64,000 nucleotides of DNA from the NCBI RefSeq assembly GCF_026262505.1, contig NC_067203.1, positions 62,001 through 126,000 of the forward strand. The letters are read 5' to 3'. The position numbers and the translations under genes are program-made. The notes under the pieces were generated by a model, which was not told the origin of the DNA, searched no databases, and saw only the letters and a program-made list of their open reading frames with translations. Position 1 is the first letter of the stretch; every line of letters starts with the position of its first letter. This stretch comes from Trichomonas vaginalis G3 (lineage: Eukaryota; Parabasalia; Trichomonadida; Trichomonadidae). This document shows, one piece after another, positions 22,780 to 32,352 of the stretch.

Positions 22780-22812
22780 GGGGCTAGAGGGCACGAAGTG
22801 CCTGGAAGCCCC
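22780..22812 (-). repeat. Right terminal motif of copy A, foldable
   Basis: Read inwards from the right end: GGGGCT, TCCA, GGCAC, TTC, GTGCC, CTCT, AGCCCC. The outer and inner arms are complementary, giving a small two-part hairpin. It matches the ends of copy B in shape but not in stem bases. Inside it, A lacks the longer inverted repeat seen in B. Confidence 0.8.
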
Positions 22813-23235
22813 ATTACCTTTTTTTTTTTTTTTTTTTTTTTTTTTCCTTAATTAAATATTATAATTGTGACGGAAATTTTTAATACGACAATGATAAGGA
22901 ATAAATTTATTTTATGTTAAAAAGATAATTTCAAATGTTTACATTCTATGAAAATTCAATAAAAATAAACAATCATACAGATGTATAATGTAACAAAAAG
23001 TGAGATAGTTTACATATGCTGGGGGAAAAAAAATATTAGGGTACAGCCATGTGATATGAAAGGAAAACGGTTGTATAATATTTTAGAATTCACCATTCCT
23101 GGTATGCTTCGTGAAGCTCAATGAAATTCCTTGACATCAGACACTCTAATAATTAATATTTATTCGATTTTTATACTTTAATCTGATTTAAATCCTTTGT
23201 TTCCCAATATGATATAATTATAATTATACCCAAGC
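22813..23235. other. Flank of copy A, no gene seen
   Basis: Begins with a run of about 30 T (22818-22847), followed by ordinary AT-rich sequence. I see no frame, repeat or motif that I can name. Confidence 0.6.
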
Positions 23236-23572
23236 TTAATTCTCTACTGTATCTTCGAGTTCTTCTTCATCTAATTTCTCATGAACTTTCTTGTCTATGG
23301 AGTCCATAATTTTTCCAACTGCTATGCAATATTTTGGAGAAGCCCACATTGCTATATAGTTTATAAGTCTTGGGTCTACATACGTTCCTCTAACCTGTTT
23401 GATTTCATCAGGAATTCCTGCATGAATTTTGTATAAAAAGCAACTGTCTGAATTCCGGCGGTTGCTATATTCTTCACAAAATGCCTTATAATACTCTTCC
23501 CAGGACTTATTTTCCAACAACTTTCTAAAGTCTTTCCTAAACTGCTGACACATCTTTGTTGCATTAATGTAA
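23236..23572 (-). pseudogene. KilA-N domain gene piece
   Basis: The signature DGYINATKMCQQF near 23537-23572 and the later RGTYVDPRLINYIAMWASPK identify a KilA-N domain, a DNA-binding fold frequent in large DNA viruses and phages. An acidic helical tail follows. The first half is nearly identical to that of the KilA-N piece in copy B (50150-50420), while the second half is different. It abuts the repeat array at 23581 and looks incomplete at its start. Confidence 0.7.
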
Positions 23573-23580
23573 CCATCCTT

Positions 23581-24060
23581 GTCTGTTTACGTTAATGTTT
23601 CGTAAATGTTTCGTTAATGTTTACGTTAATGTTTACGTTAATGTTTCGTAAATGTTTACGTTAATGTTTACGTTAATGTTTCGTAAATGTTTACGTTAAT
23701 GTTTACGTTAATGTTTCGTAAATGTTTACGTTAATGTTTTCATAAATTATGAAGGTGTTACCATGTTACCATGTGCTACCAGGTTAATTAACTCCTCTTA
23801 AAAATGATGACAACATGACATTTTGACAACAGTCCAGGAAATTAATGTTTACGTTAATGTTTCGTAAATGTTTACGTTAATGTTTCGTAAATGTTTACGT
23901 TAATGTTTACGTTAATGTTTCGTAAATGTTTACGTTAATGTTTTCATAAATTATGAAGGTGTTACCATGTTACCATGTGCTACCAGGTTAATTAACTCCT
24001 CTTAAAAATGATGACAACATGACATTTTGACAACAGTCCAGGAAATTAATGTTTCGTTAA
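23581..24060 (-). repeat. Short repeats with AAACATTTACG core, left array
   Basis: On the minus strand this is a run of CGTAAACATT and CGAAACATTTACG words in several blocks (23585-23745, 23842-23945, 24048-24065), alternating with longer units that mirror those right of the primase-helicase gene. The core word AAACATTTACG is also the core of the 25-bp satellite at 27080-29130, in the opposite orientation. Confidence 0.8.
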
Positions 24061-24150
24061 TGTTTTCAGTGTCACCAGGTCACCAGGTTAATTAACTTCT
24101 CTGAAAAAATGAGACAACATGACATTTTGACAACAGTCCAGGAAATTTGA
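23745..24150 (-). repeat. Long repeat units left of the primase-helicase (three copies)
   Basis: Units at about 23745-23842, 23945-24048 and 24065-24148 share TGATGACAACATGACATTTT, a conserved GTTAATTAACT centre and three spaced GGTRAC-type half-sites. They are the reverse complement of the four units at 26565-27075. Confidence 0.85.
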
Positions 24151-24208
24151 TGCAGTCCAAAAATAAAGTTAGTTTTAAAATTATTTTTATTTTTTTATTC
24201 CTATATAA

Positions 24209-26521
24209 ATGACAGCAACAAACAACAACAGCAACTATATCGTTTCTGATGAAAAAGTTATTGATTCATTAGCTGAGGAATTAGTTGTGATAGAAACTAA
24301 AACCCTCAACGAAAGAATTGGTGAAAACAAGATTGATTTACATAACTACCTCAAACACGATGGAGGAAGAGGAAGGAAAACTGGTATGGCTTTATTAGTA
24401 AATAAAATTTCAAATTTAACGATTATAGATGTTGATATCAATAAATCGTACAATAATGAACTTAAAGAAACAGTTAGAAAAGATATTTTATCAAAACTTT
24501 CGGATAAAGATGTTATCGTTAAAACCGCTTCAGGAGGTCTTCACATTTATTGCAACACTAATTTCTTCTATTCAGTTTCGAACAGAATGATTAAATGTTA
24601 TTCTTGCAATGATTATGATATTGACATAATGACTTCTATGGATGATTCAAAGCGTTCTTTAGTAGTTATGGCTGATTCAAGAGTTCGCAAGAATGCAACA
24701 GAACCAATCAAAACATACTCATTCATTCGTGGAAGTTACGATTCAACATTAACTAGAACAGTAAACGATATATTAAATGATTTGAATATTAAGGTAAGAG
24801 TTGAACAGAAGAATGAAGAAATAAAGACTATCATGAATGAAAACAAAGATGTAAACGTTGACGATAAACTAGCTCAAAGCATAGTTGATGGCATCAGTGA
24901 TTTTGAAGTACATAATGACGGTGGAAACATGAATTTAGAAAAAGAAGTTACATTATTCACACTGTTTCAAGCAATTAATTCGTTACCTAATCATTTAATT
25001 AATGAAGCATACGATAACGTTTATAACTTCTGCAATTTAACTGAAAATGCAAAAAGTAATTTTGAAAAAGCGCGTAGTAGATATGCACATTTAATGACTT
25101 CTCCATTTGTTTTAGTGAAGATTCTAAAACTTTATCAAAAGGAATATTATGATGAATATGTTTTACCTTTATTACGTAAGCCAAAAATAACATTTGATAT
25201 CAAACTTGATGACTCGTTTTTGATAACAGATACTAGACGCAAGGCTGAAAATCATCAGTATAAAAACAGTTCTGAAGTAATTGAGGATTTATCACGTGTA
25301 ATCCGTTTTGTAGATTGTGGAAATAAATATTTCATTCAAAAGGACTATAATATCCACGACAAAATGAATCAAATATCATTCGTTCTTCAATCAAACATGA
25401 AAGAGTCACTTAAAATGATTAAATTATTTAATGAAGAAGGTAAAACCATAACAGCATGGGATGTACTACTAAATCAATTGTCTTCATTAACCGTTAAGGG
25501 TGTTTGCTTTAAATCTGATTCTCCAGATGTTTTCTCAACGTTTCAAGGTTATAAATACAACATTCTCGAAAAACCAGATTACTCAAAAATTGAGATGTTT
25601 ATGAATTTCATTAAAGAAGCCATTTGTGATAATAACGATGAAGTGTATAAATACCTTCTCGGCTGGATTGCATCAATGATTCAACATCCTGGAATCAAGA
25701 ATGAAACAGCAATTATTTTGAAAGGACTTCAGGGAACAGGTAAAAACAGATTTACAGACATTATTTCTGAACTTCTCGCCGGTTATTCATGTAAAAACAT
25801 TACCGAAATAAGTGAGCTAACGGGTAATTTCAATTCAGTAGTTGAGAATAAAATGTTTCTTGTACTTAATGAACTCAAGAATGTAGGTGAAGATAGACTC
25901 GCAAACTTCAACGCTTTGAAATCAATTATTACGGATAATGAGATTAGAATTAATGAAAAGAATCAACCCAGAAGAACTGCCCAGAATGTTGCTAATTTCA
26001 TTTTCGTAACTAATAACGTCTACCCTGTCAAAATTGAAGTTGGAGACAGAAGATACGTAGTTTTAAGAGTTAATGGTAAATTCAAGGGTCAATTTGATTA
26101 TTTCAAGAATTTGATGAATTCATGCACAAAGGAATTTTATGATAACCTTTTAACATATTTTATGCAATATGACCTTTCATCATTTAACGTACGAATCATA
26201 CCGATGACTGAAGCCAAACAAGATTTAATTGAATTATCAACAAATCCTTTAGATGTATGGATAAATACACATTATGATGAATTGTGTGTAGGTATGACGT
26301 GTAAAAATGCTCTATTCTGCAAACCATCAGACATGAAAGACAAGAATTTCCAAATGAGTATTAAGGATAAATGTGAAAGGAAACAATGAAAAATAGATGG
26401 TAAACAAACATGGTGTTATGTTTTGAAAGAAGAAATGAAAGGATTATATAAACAGGTTGAACCAAACGATAATGAGGATTCATTTACTGACGATGAAATA
26501 CCTGTAAATGAAGCTTTATAA
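24209..26521 (+). CDS. Primase-polymerase fused to SF3 helicase
   Basis: A two-domain replication protein. The N-terminal archaeo-eukaryotic primase-like part shows IDVDINK (about residues 73-79), TASGGLHIYC (about 106-115) and YDIDIM (about 135-140), the usual metal- and nucleotide-binding motifs. The C-terminal superfamily 3 helicase has Walker A GLQGTGKN (about 506-513), Walker B MFLVLNEL (about 549-556) and motif C FIFVTNN (about 597-603). It should prime and unwind DNA for its own replicon. Its helicase part is only distantly related to the helicase of copies A and B, and it uses GAT rather than GAC for most Asp codons, like element C. It looks almost whole (about one break). Upstream is a T-rich run ending CCTATATAAATG. 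Confidence 0.8.
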
Positions 26522-26564
26522 AGTATGATTGGAATTTATTTTTGCATTAATCCTGCTGTGTTGT

Positions 26565-27075
26565 CAAAATGTCATGTTGTCTCATTTTTTCAGAGAAGTT
26601 AATTAACCTGGTGACCTGGTGACCTGGTGACACCTTCAGTTCTTCAAAAATAATTCATAAATGCTGCATTCTCTCCTAAAAATATTTTTGCATTCAACCC
26701 ATGCTGTTGTCAAAATGTCATGTTGTCATCATTTTTAAAAGAAGTTAAATAACCTGGTAGCACATGGTAACATGGTAACACCTTCAGTTCTTCAAAAATA
26801 ATTCATAAATGCTGCATTCTCTCCTAAAAATATTTTTGCATTCAACCCATGCTGTTGTCAAAATGTCATGTTGTCATCATTTTTAAAAGAAGTTAAATAA
26901 CCTGGTAGCACATGGTAACATGGTAACACCTTCAGTTCTTCAAAAATAATTCATAAATGCTGCATTCTCTCCTAAAAATATTTTTGCATTCAACCCATGC
27001 TGTTGTCAAAATGTCATGTTGTCATCATTTTTAAAAGAAGTTAAATAACCTGGTGACATGGTGACGTGGTGACAC
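26565..27075 (+). repeat. Long repeat units right of the primase-helicase (four copies)
   Basis: Units start at about 26565, 26705, 26850 and 26998, with a period of about 147 bp. Each has TTGTCAAAATGTCATGTTGT, a GTTAATTAACCTGGT or GTTAAATAACCTGGT centre and three half-sites that are all GGTGAC-like or all GGTAAC-like. They mirror the left units (23745-24150). Confidence 0.9.
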
Positions 27076-27079
27076 TGAA

Positions 27080-29130
27080 AACATTTACGTTTAAGTTCGA
27101 TGAAGTCATAACAAAACATTTACGAAGAAATCATGACAAAACATTTACGAAGAAATCATGACAAAACATATACGAAGAAGTCATGACAAAGCATTTACGA
27201 TGAAGTCATGACAAAGCATTTACGATGAAGTCATAACAAAGCATTTACGATGAAATCATGACAAAACATATACGATGAAATCATAACAAAACATATACGA
27301 TGAAGTCATGACAAAACATTTACGATGAAACCTTGACAAAGTGTTTACGTTTAAGTTCGATGAAGCATTTACGATGAAATCTTGACAAATCATTTACGAT
27401 GAAATCATGACAAATCATTTACGATGAAATCATGACAAAACATATACGATGAAGTCATGACAAAACATATACGATGAAATCATAACAAAACATATACGAT
27501 GAAGTCATGACAAAACATTTACGATGAAACCTTGACAAAGTGTTTACGTTTAAGTTCGATGAAGCATTTACGAAGAAGTTTTGACAAAACATATACGATG
27601 AAGTTTTGACAAAGTGTTTACGATGAAATCATGACAAAACATATACGATGAAATCATGACAAAGTGTTTACGAAGAAGTCTTGACAAAACATTTACGATG
27701 AAGTCATGACAAAACATTTACGAAGAAATCATGACAAAACATTTACGAAGAAATCATGACAAAACATATACGATGAAATCATGACAAAGTGTTTACGATG
27801 AAGTTTTGACAAAGTGTTTACGATGAAGTCTTGACAAAACATTTACGAAGAAGTTATGACAAAACATTTACGATGAAGTTTTGACAAAACATTTACGATG
27901 AAGTCATGACAAAACATTTACGATGAAGTCTTGACAAATCATTTACGATGAAGTCTTGACAAATCATTTACGAAGAAGTTATGACAAAACATTTACGATG
28001 AAGTTTTGACAAAACATTTACGATGAAGTCATGACAAAACATTTACGATGAAATCTTGACAAAACATTTACGATGAAGTCTTGACAAATCATTTACGAAG
28101 AAGTTATGACAAAACATTTACGATGAAGTTTTGACAAAACATTTACGATGAAGTCATGACAAAACATTTACGATGAAATCTTGACAAAACATTTACGATG
28201 AAGTCTTGACAAATCATTTACGAAGAAGTCATGACAAAACATATACGATGAAGTCATGACAAAACATATACGATGAAGTCATGACAAAACATATACGATG
28301 AAGTCATGACAAAACATATACGATGAAGTCATGACAAAACATATACGATGAAGTCATGACAAAACATATACGATGAAGTCATGACAAAACATATACGATG
28401 AAGTTTTGACAAAACATTTACGATGAAGTCATGACAAAACATTTACGATGAAATCTTGACAAATCATTTACGATGAAATCATGACAAATCATTTACGAAG
28501 AAGTCATGACAAATCATTTACGAAGAAGTCATGACAAAGCATTTACGAAGAAGTCATGACAAATCATTTACGAAGAAGTCATGACAAAACATATACGAAG
28601 AAGTTATGACAAAAAATATACGAAGAAGTTTCGACAAAGTGTTTACGATGAAATCATGACAAAATCATGACAAAACATTTACGATGAAATCATGGCAAAA
28701 CATTTACGATGAAGTCTTGACAAAATCATGACAAAACATTTACGATGAAGTCTTGACAAATCATTTACGAAGAAATCATGACAAAACATATACGATGAAA
28801 CCTTGACAAAACATTTACGATGAAGTCTTGACAAAATCATGACAAAACATTTACGATGAAATCATGACAAAACATTTACGATGAAATCTTGACAAAACAT
28901 TTACGATGAAGTCTTGACAAAACATTTACGATGAAATCATGACAAAGCATTTACGTTTAGTTTACGATGAAGTTTTGACAAAACATTTACGATGAAATCT
29001 TGACAAAACATTTACGATGAAGTCTTGACAAAGTGTTTACGAAGAAGTTTATACAAAGCATTTACGAAGAAGTTTATACAAAGCATTTACGTATAGTTTC
29101 GATGCAGTTTGACAAAACATTTACGATGAA
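27080..29130 (+). repeat. 25-bp satellite array, about 80 units
   Basis: Consensus ACGATGAAGTCATGACAAAACATTT. Variation is concentrated at a few sites (GATGAA/GAAGAA, GTC/ATC/GTT, ATGAC/TTGAC, AAAACA/AAATCA/AAGTG, TTT/TAT), and longer blocks of units recur (for example 27250-27370 and 27445-27565), so the array grew by block duplication. No spacers, so not CRISPR. Smaller arrays of the same unit are in copy B at 49230-49585 and 49676-49915. Confidence 0.95.
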
Positions 29131-29458
29131 GCATGCAGATGAACATAATAAAAGTTAGTGGGTTTGCCACGAGTTATGAATAAAATATTGGCATATTAGA
29201 TGAGATAGCTGATGAAACAGATGAAGATAAATTAAATCTTGGACTTTGCCACACTCTGTCCCTAGTTCCTCAAAATCCTTGACAACGTTGCTTAGAAATT
29301 TTGGTTCAAAACCTCATCTGATTTTAATCTGTTATGCTACCTGTTAAGTTTCGCGAGATTATAAATGTCATGGAGTTATATAAAAAGGAGGGACAGCTAG
29401 GGACACTGGAAGTACTTGTAAGGCTATCTGTTAAGATTGCATGAAATACTAAAAAGTC
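29131..29458. other. Spacer between satellite and small gene
   Basis: No gene seen. GTCCCTAG near 29268 and CTAGGGAC near 29397 are inverted with about 120 bases between, which may be chance. Confidence 0.4.
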
Positions 29459-29737
29459 ATGAAATCCATTATCGCTGTGCTAGCTTCACCTTTGATTGAA
29501 ATGACAAATAAAGTCACTGAAGCAATGAAACAAAAGTTTTTGGTAGAATACATTAAATCAGGAACTATTCCAGAAGGTTTTTACATTCATACTATGAAGG
29601 ATGGTAGAGTTCAGTTTAGAAAGATAAAGCAACCATTAGATAAAGAAGGAATTTTGAGAAAGATTAAACTTCATGAGGACAACATTGCTGAACTTAAGAA
29701 GAAGTTAGAAGAGTTGGAGAAAGGAAGAGAGTTATAA
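29459..29737 (+). CDS. Small protein with C-terminal coiled coil
   Basis: 92 residues: a hydrophobic/helical start (MKSIIAVLASPLIEMTNKVT), a beta-like middle (EGFYIHTMKDGRVQFRKIK) and a Lys/Glu coiled coil from about residue 65. The general layout recalls the small protein at 61860-62228 in element C. The GGTGA palindrome element starts 16 bases after the stop, in sense orientation. No family recognised. Confidence 0.55.
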   Translation: MKSIIAVLASPLIEMTNKVTEAMKQKFLVEYIKSGTIPEGFYIHTMKDGRVQFRKIKQPLDKEGILRKIKLHEDNIAELKKKLEELEKGREL

Positions 29738-29752
29738 AGCAATGAATTCAAC

Positions 29753-29801
29753 AGGGTGAAAAAACAGGTGAAAAAAGAGGTGAGATCTCACCACTTCACC
29801 T
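29753..29801 (+). repeat. GGTGA palindrome element after the small gene
   Basis: GGTGAAAAAACAGGTGAAAA leads to GAGGTGAGATCTCACC and then ACTTCACCTAAAT. Same element and same position relative to a stop codon as after the gene at 47779-48717 in copy B. Confidence 0.8.
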
Positions 29802-29889
29802 AAATTTATTTTTGTGCTATGTTTTCATACGTGTGAGGGTGGTGATATCATTTATTTTTAAGTTTATTTTTTATTTTATTTTTATATAA

Positions 29890-30210
29890 ATGACGAAAAC
29901 TATTGAGATAACAAACTACAACGGTCATGAGTTCAAGAATTTGTTCTTCGTTCCTCGTGAAAATACATTCTATCAGATACGAGGGAGAAAGGGTAAAGTT
30001 AGTTTGAGCGTTTATGACTACAAGCATAATGGAAAGTTTATACAAGCATATGATACAAACGGTAAGCGTGTTTCATTAGCTTTGTCAAAACTTACAGGTA
30101 TAAACTATGACAGTGATTTTGACCTATATGAAGAAGAAAGTGAGTCAGAAGATTATGAGCTGTTATATGAAGCACAGCAATGGGAGGAGTTGCAATACCT
30201 TTGTAAGTGA
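29890..30210 (+). CDS. Small acidic-tailed protein of unknown function
   Basis: 106 residues: a compact beta-rich first part (for example FYQIRGRKGKVSLSVYDYKH) and an acidic tail (EEESESEDYELLYE). The ATG follows TTTATTTTTATATAA, as before the primase-helicase gene, which supports the start and suggests shared regulation. The first part loosely resembles NUMOD-like DNA-binding modules; I would not rely on that. Confidence 0.5.
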   Translation: MTKTIEITNYNGHEFKNLFFVPRENTFYQIRGRKGKVSLSVYDYKHNGKFIQAYDTNGKRVSLALSKLTGINYDSDFDLYEEESESEDYELLYEAQQWEELQYLCK

Positions 30211-30336
30211 GAACGTTTATTTTTTTTACATTAGTGAGGTGAAGTAGTTGGTGGCTTTGTAAATATTTAAGGTTAAGTTAGTGTTGTCGTTTGTGTTGTA
30301 AAATATACGTTAACGGTTTTGTAAAGTGTCAAATTC

Positions 30337-30977
30337 ACATATAATGGGTACGGTGGAACGCAGTGCCTCCGTACCCTTGATATGTATACTAACTCTAGAG
30401 TCCCCTAGGCACTGATTCTGGTTCAGTACCTAGGTTTTTAAATTTTGTGAATATTGCTACCTGTGAAGCACTGACTTCAAATCAGTACCTCACAGGTAGC
30501 AATTACATTGAAATATGGGAGAAACTTTGTCCGAATGTTAAACTATTCGGACAAAGTTTCTCCCATTTGTAGTGGAGATGGAAGGCTTTGAGGTATATTG
30601 TATTAATATATACCCCAAAGCCTTCCATCTCCACTTGAAAGTGTCCAAACTTTGGGTTAATAGTTTGCAATTAACCCAAAGTTTGGACACTTTCTAGAAG
30701 GAATTGGATGGTAAGAGATATACATTCATATGGTATATCTCATAGCCTCCAATTCCTTCTTAAAATGGGAGAAACTTTGTCCGAATAGTTTAACATTCGG
30801 ACAAAGTTTCTCCCATTTTAAGAAGGAATTGGAGGCTATGAGATACTGATGAAATGTCAGTAACTCATGGCCTCCAATTCCTTCCTAAAACTCATAAAAG
30901 TGGACCTTACATGCATTTAAAATTTGACATGTAAAGTACACTTTTTGTGAGCGGGGATTTGACTCCGTCAAATCCCC
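30337..30977. repeat. Array of about eleven consecutive hairpins
   Basis: Inverted repeats, each directly after the last: arms 30337-30353/30369-30385; 30404-30415/30423-30434; 30453-30466/30490-30503; 30515-30536/30545-30566; 30571-30597/30608-30635; 30637-30661/30670-30694; 30696-30723/30732-30760; 30761-30786/30795-30820; 30821-30849/30857-30885; 30892-30913/30927-30950; 30953-30962/30968-30977. Stems at 30515, 30637 and 30761 are perfect over 22, 25 and 26 bp with 8-base loops. The rest have few mismatches. Some arms are shared between units. No coding potential is apparent. Confidence 0.95.
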
Positions 30978-31499
30978 CTTTTCGTTTACGAGAAAACATT
31001 AAATCATCCAGATTTTAATTCATCCACTCCAATTCAAACTAATTTTGAGCAAGCCGATACAAATCAAGGTTCAGATGCTCCAATTCGCTCCGAAAATTCA
31101 AATATTGCAGACTCTACAGATTTAGAACCAGAAAATCAAAACCATCTTTCTACAAATCAAATGTCTAGTAATCTAGAACATAAGCTGGACCTTCTTGATC
31201 ATATTGAAAAACAATTATCGAAAATGCGCTCGTTATTGGGAATTCTTCCTACTACAAATGCTATTGTTGGGCCGTCAAAACAAGTTTCAGTTAATAGCAA
31301 GCAAAATTCTGAAAAAAATAAGAAAAAATCTTCCATAACAACAAAATCAAACAATAAAAAACAAAATTCATCCGACAATCCTCCTAAACGTAGAGCTCCT
31401 ATTTCGGAAAGGATTCTCAGCGATAATAACTTATATTTTCAAGTTCATCGAAAGAGATCGAAAAGCAAACGTTCCACATCTACAGAGAAAAAGTATTGA
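30963..31499 (+). pseudogene. 3' part of a low-complexity host-type gene
   Basis: A frame rich in Asn, Ser, Gln and Lys with a basic end (KRRAPISERILSDNNLYFQV, then Lys/Arg/Ser). The first ATG is at 31161 (112 residues), but the same frame is open upstream to about 30963 with the same composition and no start codon, reaching the hairpin array. This suggests the 5' part was lost or replaced at about 30963. A short coiled-coil stretch lies around residues 5-25 of the ATG-started protein. It could instead be a real short gene starting at 31161. Confidence 0.4.
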
Positions 31500-32240
31500 T
31501 ATATGAAGTCTAATTCCTTTTATAACTACTATATTTTTATTCTTATGACTAAAAAATAATATATTATTTAACAATTTTCATTTTTTTCTTTTAACAATTT
31601 CGTTTTATTTCCATTTATTGTTAAATGATTTTTAGCATACACCTTTCTTTGTTCATCTTCTAAATACAATTTATTTTTTCTTAGATATAATTCTATTCAT
31701 TCAATTCGATCGTCATTTTTCAGTACATGATCGTAATTTTCAATTATTGATCGCGATTTTACTTCAGAATTTGTTCGCAATATTGCTTATCAAAATTATA
31801 TCTCTATTCTCTCATTTCTGTTTAGTCAATATCATTACACTCCTATTGTCTAATAACATGCTATTAATTTTCTTAAAATTAAAAAAAAAATATCAACTTT
31901 TAAAAACAGAAACTTAACATCCTTAGGTCAATGGATTTTGATGTGAGATACATTTAATCTGTTTTTCTTTTTTTATTTTAAATAATTGAATATTTATAGT
32001 TGTTATGGGTCTTACATCATGTAAAACGAATTTTCTTAAAGTAAATTTACTTTTTCTTCAATCTTTCTTACATATTTATTAAAAAAAAATTATCAAAAAA
32101 AAAGATGTTTTAGAATGAAAAAAAATAGGAAAATCTTCATTTATAGTCTTTCTTGAATGTATACGTTTTGATTTTTTTCTTTTTTAAAAAATTCAATTTC
32201 TAGAAAAATCGAGAAAAAATCATTTTCTTCTATTTTTTAG
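31500..32240. other. AT-rich intergenic region
   Basis: Very AT-rich, with homopolymer runs. No frame above about 60 codons looks genuine and I see no named motif. Confidence 0.6.
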
Positions 32241-32352
32241 GACGCCATACCCATTGAAATCTCCTCTCAGGACGCCATAAACTATTCAATTATGGTGTAA
32301 ACTTCTCAAAGATTGAATAGTTTACATCAGGACGCCTTAGGACGCCAACCCT
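32240..32352. repeat. AGGACGCC repeats around a palindrome
   Basis: Four AGGACGCC words (about 32240, 32267, 32330 and 32339), with an inverted pair between the second and third: AAACTATTCAAT (about 32280) and ATTGAATAGTTT (about 32314). The inverse word GGCGTCCT appears at about 36378 together with TGTAAACATC and TTATGGTG, words also found here. It may be the remains of a small transposon or its ends. Confidence 0.55.

Larger units (their letters stand above)
1..22812. mobile_element. Maverick/Polinton copy A (left end outside window)
   Basis: A giant virus-like DNA transposon of the Maverick/Polinton family. Its core matches copy B (36757-61554) in order and almost base for base. The first base corresponds to about 37652 in B, so only roughly 1 kb of the left end is missing. 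The right end is the terminal motif at 22780-22812. Recognisable parts are major capsid, penton-like protein, SF3 helicase, packaging ATPase, protein-primed DNA polymerase, integrase, fibre and adenine methyltransferase. It looks broken, with roughly twenty or more breaks. High identity to B suggests a young copy. The cargo region 9100-14530 differs strongly from that of B. Confidence 0.9.
23236..29801. mobile_element. Putative satellite-like replicon around a primase-helicase
   Basis: Holds a KilA-N gene piece, inverted repeat units on both sides of a primase-helicase, a 2-kb 25-bp satellite, and a small gene followed by the GGTGA palindrome element found in copies A and B. No capsid, integrase, polymerase B or packaging ATPase is visible. 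The organisation is reminiscent of transpovirons or other helper-dependent elements. This is inference; the true ends are not defined, and it could be a patchwork of Maverick cargo. Confidence 0.4.

Noticed and set aside
22818-22847. Poly-T run as a retrotransposon tail
   Set aside because: It adjoins the Maverick end and no reverse transcriptase or other retroelement part is near.
27080-29130. CRISPR array
   Set aside because: Repeats follow each other directly, without spacers, vary at many units, and no cas gene is near.
30953-30977. Bacterial-type terminator (GC stem followed by T run)
   Set aside because: The setting is eukaryotic and it is simply the last of the hairpin series.
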